Shown here one piece after another: positions 1 to 10,700 of a stretch of 20,739 nucleotides of DNA. The DNA comes from Chloromonas sp. AAM2 (lineage: Eukaryota > Chlorophyta > Chlorophyceae > Chlamydomonadales > Chlamydomonadaceae), in NCBI GenBank assembly GCA_004335635.1, contig QAXH01000934.1, forward strand, positions 9,639 through 30,377. Reading direction: 5' to 3'. The position numbers were made by a program, and so were the translations under genes. Below the pieces are notes generated by a model. It did no database searches. It saw only the letters and a program-made list of their open reading frames with translations, and was not told where the DNA came from. Numbering within the stretch: the stretch's first letter is position 1; each line of letters opens with the position of its first letter.

Positions 1-1
1 C

Positions 2-102
2 TAACCGTCACATGCACATGTTACATGGTGTCATCATGGGGCACTCGTCTGCCGTAACCGTCACATGCACATGTTACATGGTGTCATCATGGGGCGCTCG
101 GC
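2..102. repeat. 53-bp direct repeat, two copies
   Basis: Copies begin at 2 and 55 with TAACCGTCACATGCACATG and are nearly identical for about 41 bases before diverging. They lie in the intron upstream of the first visible exon of the oxidoreductase gene. Confidence 0.85.
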
Positions 103-148
103 GTGACACACACAGGTGTTTGTCCATGTTATTGCGGTTGCTGTGCAG

Positions 149-3100
149 TTGTTGAGCATGTTTGGGTTCAGCGAGGCGTTCCGGTACGAGATGGTGTTCC
201 CTCTGGTGAGTGTCAGGCGAAAGAGTGAGTGTCAGGCAAACGAATGAGTATCAGGCGAAAGAGTGAGTGTAAGGCGAAAGGGCGAGTATGAGGCAAGAGG
301 CAAGAGGGTAGTGAGGCAGGCTGAATGTGCGGGTAGCTGTAGGGTTGCCATAGTTGCGTTCAGGCATAAGTAAGGTCGTGGAGGCAGGTTCAAGGACACT
401 TTAGGTGGCAAGGCATCCCAAGTCAGCAGCAGCGCAGCTGACGTCCTGCCTGAGGCCAACCAGTAAATCAATCTAGATAGCTACACCACCCGCCCTTGCC
501 TCTGAGTCTGTCCCTGCATGCCCCTGCATGCGCCTGCATGGGCTGCACAGGTTGCCCTGTTCTTTGGCACGGGCAACCAGACCCCCAACGTGGCCTCTGC
601 CGTCATCGCCCGCGTGTTCCTGGACCCCAAGCTCAGGCTGTTCGACTACAGCCCAGACAGGCTGCTCAGCGGCACGCCGGTGAGTCACATGACCATGCAC
701 AGTTCACACGTGCACTTTTAACGCTCTGTCAGTCGCCTCAAGCCTTTATGTGCTCAACCGGGACATGTGCATGCGGGACATGAGCATGCGCTACGGCTGA
801 TTAAGCCGCGTGCCCACGCCTGGCTTGTAGCGTCTGTGTGTCTCCCGGAGCATGTCATGCCACAGGACTACACCTAGTGTCTGCCTTCACATTGTGCAGA
901 ACACCCTTGTTCTCTGCCCCCTCGTGCACCGCACCTCCTCACAACCACCTCGCATCCCATGTCACACGCGCTGGGCAGTTTTCCCCCTTCTCACGCCTTC
1001 CCTTGCCACCTCAGTCGTCCTCCCGCCCCCCTTTCCCCCAACCCCTGCGCCCTCAATCCCTTCCTGTCCTCTCTGTGCGTCCCGCAGGACTTCTTTGCCT
1101 TCCCCGTCCTCCAGGATGTCTTCACCACCATAGCCGCACGCAGCCCGTACACCCTCCACTGCTCGCGGGCTGTGGCGCGGGTGGTGCGGGACAACAAGGG
1201 GGTCACGATCACGGACGACAAGGGAGTGACGGTGAGGGGGCAGGGGGAGGTCACGTGCTGCTGTAAAGAGCACTCACTGTACTACAGCTTGGGAAAGACT
1301 CTTATTTGCTTCTATGCTCCGTGTCCGTCTGTCCGTCCATCCGTCCGTCCCAGAAGGGCCTTGATGGTTCCGTAGAAGAGGCCAGACAATGATGTGTAAC
1401 AGTTTCAACCAGTCAATGACTCACAGTTGCGTTGGTAGTTATGTTGCGCCAGAGCGTCGTTTACTGTCAGGCCGTGCTATTGATTACCGATTGATTATGA
1501 CAAAGGTCAAGTGCAGCTGGTCGTTGAGTTGAACGAGCAATCAACATCAAGTCTACGGGGCTGATGTGCATGGGTGTTCTGCTTTGCTATCCACGCTGAA
1601 CCTGTCACCATCTCTGTGTGCCGCGCACCCCGCCGCGCACCTCGGTCCCGTTCGTGTGCACAGGAACGCTTTGGTGACGTCGTGTTTTCTTGCGATGCGG
1701 AAGCGGTACTGAAGATACTGGGCAAGGGGGCCACATGGTGAGTGACGGTGTGAGTGGCGGAGTGAGTGGCGGAGTGAGTGGCGGAGTGAGTGGCGGAGTG
1801 AGTGGTGGAGTGAGTGACGGTGTGAGTGGCGGAGTGAGTGATGGTGAATGACAGAGCAAGTGAGTGACAAAAGGAGGGATCAGGCACCAGAAGGCATGCT
1901 GTCCCACACACACATACGCACATACACACACAGGCACGATGGAATATGATGCGGAGAAGTCATACTGCAGCATGCTCAGGGGCGCATTGTGCGGTGCTGC
2001 AGGCCGCAACCGAGTGCTTTACCACATCGCTGCATCGGCAATGGCCCCTGATCCTCAGCTGATTGTTCCCCTTTGTATCTGCTGGCCACAGGCTTGAGCG
2101 CCGTCTGCTGGGCAATGTGCGTTACTACACCGACTACTGCCTCACACACACCGATGCTGATTACATGGTGGGGCGGGCGGAGGGCACTGCCGGGAAGCGG
2201 GCCACCTTTCGGGTTGGGCTGTACTGGCTGCGTAATGCATGCGACCGTGCAGCGGACATGGAAGGGGCTACAGGCGAGGGCTGTGGTTGTGCACTGCAAC
2301 CCCATTCCTTGATCACAACCCCTGACACCAGCACACACAAAAGCACTACTTTGGGTTGACAGGCGGTTACATGCTATTTGAGGTCCGTTGTGCACTGCCA
2401 CCCATGCCTGTGATCAAAGCTGCATCATACATACGCACACACACACCCACACACACACACACACGCATTTGTCTCTGAATCATCAAGGCGTTGCTCCCGT
2501 GGCCCTTTGTTGCCTTTCACTGCAGAAGCGCATGTACGACGTACGGCGGGAGCAGCGGGACAACTACTTTGTGCGCACATACCCTTCAAAGTGAGAGCCT
2601 ACCAGCCGGGTATGGGTATGGGTACGGGTATGGGTATGACTGAGAACTCTTTGGGATTGGACTGGTAAGGTGGGACTGGACGGCGTCGGTTTGGGCACGC
2701 AACCACTCACCACAACAGTATGCATGTGTTGCCTGTGTGACAGTCGTGACAAGATCGAGATGAGCTTCAACCTCTCCACCTACCAGCCTCAGCTGCAGGA
2801 CGCAGGGCTGGATGTGTACCAGACGTACTACCTGGATCGAACACAGCAGCACCTGTGGACGGACAAGGAGGTGAGGAAACGCACGAGTGCGTGACAACTG
2901 TGTGTAGCAGTCCCAGCGGGCTAGCAAGGTAATTGGGTTGAACTTCTGGAGTTGGACACATCAGAGCCACATCAGAGCTTCAGTCCGGGCGCGGGCCCGT
3001 TGTGACTGGTGACTGCCAGGGTGTGTGCCTGCCGCGCGGCCTGCCCAGGTTCTCCTTTTTCTGCAAAGCAGGTCACACTATCCTGAGCTTGCGTGCCTTC

Positions 3101-4475
3101 CGAGCTGTTGTCAGGTCGCATGCCTGCCCGCCGTAACGCATCTCCGCCCTTCTGCCCCCTCAACGCCCTGCAAACCCTTTTGCAGGCAACACGCTACTGC
3201 TGCAGTGCAGCTCATGGCATTGCTGAAGCAACTCTTTCGGCATGTCACGTGGCATGTCCATGTCGCTCCCTTTGGCCTGTGCCTTACAGGTTGACCCCTC
3301 CAAGGTTCTGGCCCGGCGGTGGATGCGGCAGTTCGCGCACACGTGGACCCACTTTGCCTCCTGGGTGCCCTGGGCCCGGCTGATTCAGGGCAAGCACCAC
3401 ACGCTCTACGCAGGCTCCTACACACTGGTCAACACACAAGTGCGGCCTGGGTGGAAGCTTTGGTTGTTCCATCCAAAGAATCCAACCCACGGCGCATCAG
3501 GATTGTTCGGGTATATTCTACATTTCCTGTAGTGTGGGAAAACGCATGCGAGGCAGAATGAGGTACAGAAACGCTCACATGACTGCACGGCTGGCAACGC
3601 CAGCAGCAGCGAGAACCCTTGCCTGGTGATCGCCGGTCCCGCGCACTGCCCCATGCAGGAGGCTGCAGTGATGAGCGGCCTTGCAGCGGCCGAGCGACTG
3701 GGCGCCGACTACCCCTTCGCCTTTGACCCGCTGGCCACTGACCAGGTGAAGGGCACAGACTTGGTATTTCGGCATGTGGACTTGGTATTTAGACCGACGA
3801 CAGCATGAGCTTTGCCGTCCCGGTTTCAACCCTCATGGGCTGTCCTGCCTGTTCTTTGCACAGATTGCCTCCTGCCATTGCACTGCATTCTGTCTCTTGC
3901 CAACCTGCCTGTTCCTAGCAACTGCCGTTGTCTTTGCGGTTTCTTCCCGTTGCCACTCACATGGAGTATCTTATGCACTTTCTCTCCTTGATGCCGCTGC
4001 CCTTGTGGACCATGCATTGCCCTTCCAGTGCGCTGGCCTGTCCGATGACAAGCTGCACTTGCCCCCTTATCTCGTCTACCCGCAGTTTGACACATACCTT
4101 TCCATTGCGCACGGCACCAAGCGGCGCAACCGGGGCGACAAGGCATCCGAGGTCGAGGCGGCGAAGCAAAGACACGAGGCCGCAGTCGCCGCCGCTGCGC
4201 ACCTCCCGCCCGTCAAGGCGCCCCTTGAACCCGCGGAACAGACCACCACCGCGTGGATGCCTCCCGACATACAGTCCACCATCCCTGCTAATGGTACAAC
4301 TGCTGCCAGCAATGCCACTGATGGCAAAGTCCCTGCATCAACAGGTGCTTCTGTGGGTGGTCCCGCGAAAACCGAGGGGGTGGCGGGGGTGGCGGGCTCA
4401 GCAGTATCGGCGGGCAGCAAGGCGGCTGCAAACGGCACAACCCGCCTGCGCAACCCCGCCCAGGTCGTTACGTGA
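149..4475 (+). CDS. FAD/NAD(P)-binding amine-oxidase-like oxidoreductase, 5'-truncated, 10 exons
   Basis: Exons read as 149-205, 551-679, 1088-1231, 1664-1737, 2092-2167, 2526-2590, 2744-2870, 3290-3439, 3659-3745 and 4029-4475. All phases agree and give 451 residues plus TGA. The first visible exon is preceded by a CAG acceptor at 147-148, so the N-terminus, with the expected dinucleotide-binding GxGxxG, lies left of the window. Recognisable blocks in order are FPLVALFFGTGNQTP (about residues 17-31), a VFSCDAEAVLKILG strand of the FAD domain (about 117-130), GNVRYYTDYCLTHTDADYM (about 142-160), MSFNLSTYQPQL, and the C-terminal FAD-binding block YAGSYTLVNTQ joined across an intron to EAAVMSGLAAAERLGADYPF. 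These fit the COG2907-type flavin amine oxidase-like family; the substrate is unknown. Homologues usually have NTHE at the C-terminal block; here it is NTQE. From about residue 345 the protein is a low-complexity Ala/Pro/Thr tail. Family call fairly sure; exact function not. Confidence 0.82.
206..300 (+). repeat. 19-bp tandem array starting at an intron donor
   Basis: Five units of the type GTGAGTGTCAGGCGAAAGA start at 206, 225, 244, 263 and 282. The first unit begins exactly at the 5' splice site after the exon ending at 205, so later units offer further GTGAGT-like donors. Confidence 0.85.
1738..1845 (+). repeat. 12-bp tandem array of GTGAGT units at an intron donor
   Basis: Nine consecutive 12-bp units (consensus GTGAGTGGCGGA) start exactly at the donor following the exon ending at 1737. 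Every unit carries GTGAGT. In the exon frame, reading past the true donor meets TGA at once, so use of a later donor would add a premature stop. Confidence 0.9.
1903..1933. repeat. CA-rich microsatellite
   Basis: An interrupted CA run (CACACACACATACGCACATA and on) in the intron between the exons ending at 1737 and starting at 2092. Confidence 0.75.
2434..2464. repeat. CA microsatellite
   Basis: A nearly uninterrupted CA run in the intron 2168-2525, shortly before the acceptor at 2524-2525. Confidence 0.85.
2609..2638. repeat. GGGTAT hexamer array
   Basis: About five GGGTAT/GGGTAC units begin 18 nt behind the donor at 2591. They resemble but do not match the algal telomere repeats TTTTAGGG or TTTAGGG. 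Confidence 0.75.
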
Positions 4476-6626
4476 GCTGTGACGGTGTCAGGAGTGTCTG
4501 CCTGTCATGTTTGCAGTATGGTACCACGTGTGAAGAGAGTCTGACTGTCATATATACCTTAAATGATATCTCATAGCAGGAGGAGAGGGCGTGTCGTGAG
4601 CTTGTGTGAGCCGGGCCAGTGCATCTTCAGCAAGCTGTTCGCCACATGACTGAGTGTGCCAAGTCCGTCAGTGACCCTTGCGCACCGGCCGGCTATGGCC
4701 ACTGGTTTGGAGGGGAGCAGGTAGGAGTGGCTGCGTCCACATGCGGCGGCAGAGGTCTCGTGGAGCAGAATGTGACTGGGTTGGACGCTGCCTGTCACAG
4801 AATTCTTGATGATTGCCTACCCTTTGCACCAGTATTCATGATGGAGTGGATTGAAGCGACGCGCAGGCTGAAGTCTGCAAACTGCAAACTGTCAAGGGGA
4901 GGTAACTGAGCCCTGGTGTACAGTGAGGGACAGTAGCTGATCAGACCCAATGAAATTAACAAGTTATGTATTGCATTCTTTATACCACGCAGCTGACATC
5001 TTTCGGTCCTTTTGTACATTAGGCAGTTGCAGAGGTGCCAGCACAACAAGATTTGCAACCAGATACTGCTACGCTGTGTCCTTGTGAGTGCTGGCCGCTG
5101 GCCGGTACCTCAGGTTCAGCTGCGTTTCCAGTTCCAGTTGGGTATGCTGCATTGTCCCAGGCATTCCTGCAATTTTTTTCAAACTGTGCAACAAGCTTTT
5201 GTTATCTAACTGAAGTACACAATCCTGAGCGTCTTGGGAGAGCGAGTCAAGCGGATGGTGTGGGCATGCACCAAATCGAACCTTTTGCAGGGTGGCAAGT
5301 TGTGCAGGGTGGCTGTATGAAGGTATTTACAGCAGGGAAGCCGTCAGAGGACAGGGGAACGGAATGGGCACCGCCCACATCAAAACGAATGCAGCGAACA
5401 AAGCTGGCAAGGCAGGCCAACAGTAGTCAAAACGGAATCGAGTCGTCTGAGCACAGGTCGAAGACTGAAGAACAAGACCAAGGAGGGCCAGGAGGCCTAG
5501 TCATCACGCCTAGGACGGGGGAGCTAGGCTGCCACAGGACGAACCATCAAAGGTCATGGTAAGCCACATTGAAACAGGGGTCAAAGACTCTAGAACAGTG
5601 GCTGCAAGGTCAGGCTGACGAAGAACGAGACGCCCGTCTCACAGCCAAAGGAAACAATGGCCCTGCCGGATTAAGGCCGCCCAGGCTGCAGGCGGGCTGC
5701 TAGGATGGGCTGTCACGAACCCGGCCAGGTGGTCCCAAAATCGTGTAGCGGGCGCAGCTTGCTGACGTCGGGCAAGTCCGGCGCAGCTGCAGCCGACAGG
5801 GACCAGAGATAGCGCCTGCCTTAGTGCATGGCACCCAGGGCCGCCATGCAAATGAGAGGTCACACGGGCGGCAGAACCAGCAGGCGGCGGACCCGTCAGG
5901 CTTGGGACGGGGCAGACCTGAAGCTGGTCCCTGACGGCACGACCAGAAGGAATGTTGGCTGCTGCCAGGTTGTGGACTGAGGCTGAGCATGGACAGGTCC
6001 ACGGCTGAACGCGCGAGCCAGGGATGCAATTGATGGCCAAGCACCAAACGGTTTCGTACAGCCGGTCGTGGCAAGGAAGACGTGACGCGGCTGCTAAATA
6101 CTGCTGGTGGTGGTTGGCAAAACACGTGGGCTACATGCAATGGCTTTGCGGACGTAGCGCTGGTGCAGGGCAGTGTGGGCCTGCACAATGTTCTGTGTGA
6201 GCCGGGCAGTGTAATTGCGGACCGCAACGGGTGCTGCCGCGGGGTGCGCAGGCGGAAGTGAAGGGGTGGAGTGTGCAGCTGGCTGATGACAGCCCAGCTG
6301 ACGAACGCGCAGGGCCAGGGCTGAAGTGTCGGTCAGGGAGTTCGTCAGCACTGCAAGAGAAACAGGAACGGCAGGGACGGGTCCGAGGGCCTGCAAAGCT
6401 ACAGCCATAAACGTGAGGATCCCAGGGGGCCGACGATGCGGCTGGTGGAGGGCTGGCAAGCCCAGCACGCCTTGCGCCGCATCTGCCGAGCTGGGTAGCA
6501 TGCTGACAGTGCCGCAGCCTTGACAGAGTCTACGTCATCTGGCGTGCTGGAACGTAGGCTGCCAATGACTGCAGTTTATTGAGCGCTTAGGGCTGAGGGC
6601 ACATGTTTTAACAGCGCCAGACAGTG

Positions 6627-6880
6627 AGCATCGGTTTCTTACAAGGAGAGGGGTTGGAACTTGGCAAGCACAGGCACAGGACCAATGGACCTTCACGACG
6701 CTGAACAGGCAAACCGGCAAAGGTTGACAAGTTCAGGCAGTGCAAGCAAAGTGGGCGTTCAGGGCGGGATATAGGTATGATGGATTCCACAAAGTGAGCA
6801 TGTGTTCTTACAGGAAGAGAAGCTGAAACTCCGGCAAACGTACAACAAACGAACAACAAACCTTCACGATAGCCAGTGGC
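6627..6880. repeat. Diverged tandem duplication, about 167-bp period
   Basis: AGTGAGCATCGGTTTCTTAC near 6626 recurs as AGTGAGCATGTGTTCTTAC near 6794. Each is followed by a related GGAGAG.GGTTG or GAAGAGAAGCTG block and, later, CCTTCACGA. This suggests an old duplication in noncoding DNA. Confidence 0.6.
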
Positions 6881-7122
6881 CAGGCCATGTGAGATAGCAA
6901 GCACGCAAGACCTTGTGCCGTCCCAGATGTTGTTGGTAGGATTCAAACGTGAGTGAGGCCCTGCTCTGCTACACCCACACACCACATCAATCAGGAGAGG
7001 AGTAAGGCAATCAGTGAGACACGACCTCGACGGGCATGTGCACGTGAAAGGACCTGGTAATGCTCACGTGATACAGAACTGTGGTCGAGTTCTATGCTTA
7101 CCCAGTAGCCATACGTTTATGA

Positions 7123-7227
7123 TGGCAAGCAAACATGCATGACTAACTCAAACACAAAACATGCATGATTAACTCAAACATTGTGTTATCTCAACATTAA
7201 CATTACATTAACTCAAACATTGTGTTG
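7123..7227. repeat. AT-rich nested direct repeats
   Basis: AAACATGCATGAYTAACTCA occurs twice and ATTAACTCAAACATTGTGTT occurs twice. The AT-rich block is next to the candidate poly(A) signal of the mTERF-like gene. Confidence 0.75.
7203..7207 (-). terminator. Candidate poly(A) signal TGTAA for the mTERF-like gene
   Basis: TTACA on the plus strand reads TGTAA on the gene strand, about 535 nt past the stop codon. TGTAA is the usual chlorophycean polyadenylation signal. It is the only copy I found between 7000 and the stop. A 5-mer can occur by chance. Confidence 0.4.
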
Positions 7228-7348
7228 GGCGCACAAGCCATGTCTGTACACTGACGTACTGCTGATGTGTGTGCCACAACATGAAAAACTGCTTGCCTGA
7301 GTGCCTGCTTGCAAGCTCGCCCGACGCCCACTCAGCGGGGCTGTGGCC

Positions 7349-7412
7349 TGTCCGCTGCGTGATCTGTCCGCTGCGTGATCTGTCCGCTGCGTGATCTGTC
7401 CGCTGCGTGATC
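7349..7412. repeat. 16-bp tandem repeat, four perfect copies
   Basis: Four identical copies of TGTCCGCTGCGTGATC sit head to tail, inside the probable 3' UTR of the mTERF-like gene. Perfect identity suggests recent expansion. Confidence 0.9.
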
Positions 7413-7742
7413 TGTTGGTCACGAGTTGCACTGGTTATCAGGGGCAGGGAGCGGACGCAACTTGGTGTCTCTGCAACAGCCTCCTCCGCCTCTGCTGCCT
7501 CCGCTGCTCCTTTTCAGCGACAGATCAAAAACAAGCAACAACTCATGAGGCAGGCAGCTGCTGCACCCGCCTGCTGAGTGCGGTGCTGTGCTGCAGCAAC
7601 ACTACCCATGGTTTTCCTTTTGCTGCTGTATCCAGAGCAGAAGCAGGCTCGACCAGCACCAGTGGTGGAATGACAGATACCTGTGGCAAGGCATTCACCA
7701 TCAAAACTCGGCTGTCAACTGCCAACTGACCAACCAAGAGCC

Positions 7743-10700
7743 TCACACCAGGGTAGCATCCGCCAGTACCGCAGGAATGGGTGGCACGGGGTCCACAAGC
7801 CGACCGTCCCGCTCAAGTCGCACTATCGGCGACTGGGAGGGCGCGAGGGCGGGCGAGGGCCCGTCGACCGCCTGCCCCGCCTCCGCCGCCCGGGCCCGCT
7901 CGTTGCGATTCCTGAGCAGCCGTGCGTTGTTCATCAGCTGGTTTTCAAACGCGGTCTGGCTCATGGTCATGAGGCGCTTCATGTCCTGGGCCGCGGGCAA
8001 GTCCTGCAAGGATGGTGCTCGGGACAAGGGGCCGTTGGTGACAGGCTGGGCAGTGTGGGGAGCTCATCAATGGAGGCAAAAAATAGCACCCAGATGGTTG
8101 CACAGCTCGTGTAGCACTAATGCACACTGGAACACAACACAGGCATCACAAGCAGATGCCTGGTTGATGAGGCTCGCTGCTCTAACGTGCCCCAACCTGG
8201 AGCCCACACCCAAGCCTATTCATGTGCCCATCAGTCAGCCGCACCTGTAATTGGTACTTGAGCACGAATGCCAGTCTGCTGACGTTGCCCTCGGGCACTG
8301 TGAGGCAGCGCGCCACCTGCTGGGGAAGCATGGAGGAAAGCTGGCTGCGCCATGCATCGTGCCTGTGGGCACACATGAGAGCGAGGGCAGGAAATGGGGT
8401 TGTCAGGTGTTAGGATCAGGACTGTGGCAATACCCGTACTGTGCGTGGTTGCCAGGGTTTTGTTGCGAGACTTGTCGCTGCTGCGCAGCTAACTCCCAGC
8501 AGCAGATTCCGAGACAGGATTTGATACAAAGTTAGGTGCAACCGTAGAAACAGAAGGGTAACAGTTGCTGACCCATGTGGATCTGGACCGGCCAGTTTCC
8601 GCCCCACGTTTTGCGGAATTGCCGACAGGGTTAGAGTTGAGGGAAGACCGGGGCACATTCAGCTGCTGACTGTTGATGCTGGTTGTGGACGCCGCAAGCT
8701 GCTGGCTGCCCGATGTGCCTTACCTGTTAGCCAGGTTGGTGATCCTCTCCCATCTGGCCTCCAGCCTGTCAGCTGCCACGCCACACAGGCCGATCTGCGC
8801 CGCCACCATTACTGCGGCAGAGGATAGGGGCACCTGCAGGGCGAAAGGAGCACAGGGGCAAGTGACGGACTAACAGAAAAAAGAAGCCCAGCCGTTGAAT
8901 TCCGGGTTGGCAATTCATCTCATCGTTGCTTGGATCTAGTCCTGCACACCCAGGCAAACAATGGCAGGGGACAGCGGATAGCAGGCGACAGAGGACAGAG
9001 GCGACAGAGGATAGCAGGACCTGTGCGGCCAGGGGGGCAAGCAGGGGCTAGTGACAGACACGCTCGGGCGACCAGCGGACGGCGGGGCCACAGGCACTAG
9101 CCCTGCGGCCCACCGGGGGCCCCTGCCGTCTGGGCCAGCTGGGGTTGTCTGTGAGAGGCCCTGTTACAACAGAGAATGCATACTGCAGACAGCAGGGGGT
9201 AAGCTGGAACCGCTCAACAGACTCGTGCTGAGCTGGCTTCACAAGTGTGACAGGTGGCCCCAAGGCGTGTTCGGTGTATGCTCTGTGCCCCACCTTGGTG
9301 TGAGAGCTGCCAGGGCCGTGAGTACCTGGGCCAGAACCCTACTTGGGTTTCTCATGTACGTTGTAGTTCAGTGTGAGCGCTGAGCCTCACCTTGGTGAGC
9401 GCTGCCAGGGCCACAAGGGACTGCGCCAGGGCCGAGGGGTGGCGCGCCAACACCTGGGGACGCTTACGCAGACCTGCATGGACAGAAGAAACATGTTATC
9501 ATCATTACATGACGTTTGCAGACACTGTCACAGGCAATCGGTGTGGAGGGGATGGAGGGGTGGCGTGCCATGAACGCGAGCACTCATGTATGCCCAGGTA
9601 TGCCCGTGCGTGCCCATGCGTGCCCATGCATGCCCATGTGTGCCCATGCATGCCCATGTGTGCCCATATGTGTTAGGTGGCATATGTGGTGCGATTGTTG
9701 ACGCAGGTTGCACCTGGGCCACTTGGGCTGGTATGGGCTGGAAGGTGAGGGCAGGGTGGTGCAGGCTGTCACGGATGCCTGTGCTTCCAGCCACATCCTA
9801 GCAACCGGGCTCAGAGCCAAGCCCACCTAAAGTTCAGGCCGCCTGCCCGCACCCCTCAGGGCCTGCCTCTGTGCTCCCCTGCTCCACTCACCCGCAGCGA
9901 ACTTAGCGGGGTCCACTGGTAGCAGCGCGGCCAGCACGTCGAAGCGCCGCTGCAGGTCGCCGGGCTGGTACGTCAACTGAACCAAACAGACGGCCAGGCA
10001 CACACACTCAACACCATGGGACAGGAAGAGTGAGCAGATGCCGTGTGACAAGGCACACACCACAAACAAGGTGCGCGTGCCGGTCCGCACTCCTGTCCCA
10101 TCAGCAACAGCATGCCAGCGTGACCTGACACCCCCCGACACCTGGTATTCATAACTCATCCTGTTCAGGCAATCACTGCTTGCTTGCAACTGCTCCTGTG
10201 CTGTCCCCCTCCCCCCTCTCCCTTCTCTTGTGTCCGGCCCCCCCTCAAACCATGTAACCACCACTCCGCTCTCCCCTCTCCCACTCCCCGTACCAGCATG
10301 GTCCACCTCCTGAGCGCTGCCTGCGCCTTGAAGCGGTCCACTCCCAACACGCTCTGGACCTCCGACAAGCAGCTGTCAAGACGCTCCTGAAAGGACAAAC
10401 ACACAACGGCAAGCCTTGCCGAGACAGTTCACAGCATGGCCAACAAAGTGCTGCGTCTGCATGTGTCCGTTGTCTGAGCCAACCCAATGTTCCACCTGCA
10501 TGCCCACCCTCAGCCTTGATACCCACAGCACATTGTGCAACTTACTTGCAGATTAAAGATGTAAGATATAAGATGTAAGTTCTGGACCATAGCGTAGCTT
10601 TTTCGAGCAGTTTTTCTGGCACTCCCAGCTTTTGTTGCCACTCCCCACCTTGTTAATCCCACTACTGATCAGGGAGCTGTTCCTGAGCGCCCACTCCACT

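Larger units (their letters stand above)
4476..7742. other. Convergent intergenic region, no supported gene
   Basis: This stretch lies between the 3' ends of the oxidoreductase gene and the mTERF-like gene and must hold both 3' UTRs. No TGTAA is visible on the plus strand until about 6210, so the oxidoreductase poly(A) site is unclear. Open frames occur (for example 5035-5562 plus and 5639-6501 minus in two frames), but none has recognisable motifs or splice partners. It contains diverged tandem duplications at 6627-6880, 7123-7227 and 7349-7412, listed separately. A decayed transposable element is possible but not shown. Confidence 0.6.

Noticed and set aside
1507..2009. Minus-strand THSATHSATH-type repeat proteins
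   Set aside because: They are shadows of the 12-bp donor array and lie over a confirmed exon of the plus-strand gene.
2609..2638. Possible interstitial telomere repeat
   Set aside because: GGGTAT does not match algal telomere units and the run is short and intronic.
5035..5562. Plus-strand 175-residue open frame as a gene
   Set aside because: No motif, no splice partners, polar compositional text, and it falls in the probable 3' UTR or spacer after the oxidoreductase gene.
7349..7412. Possible CRISPR array
   Set aside because: The repeats are head to tail with no spacers and the context is eukaryotic.
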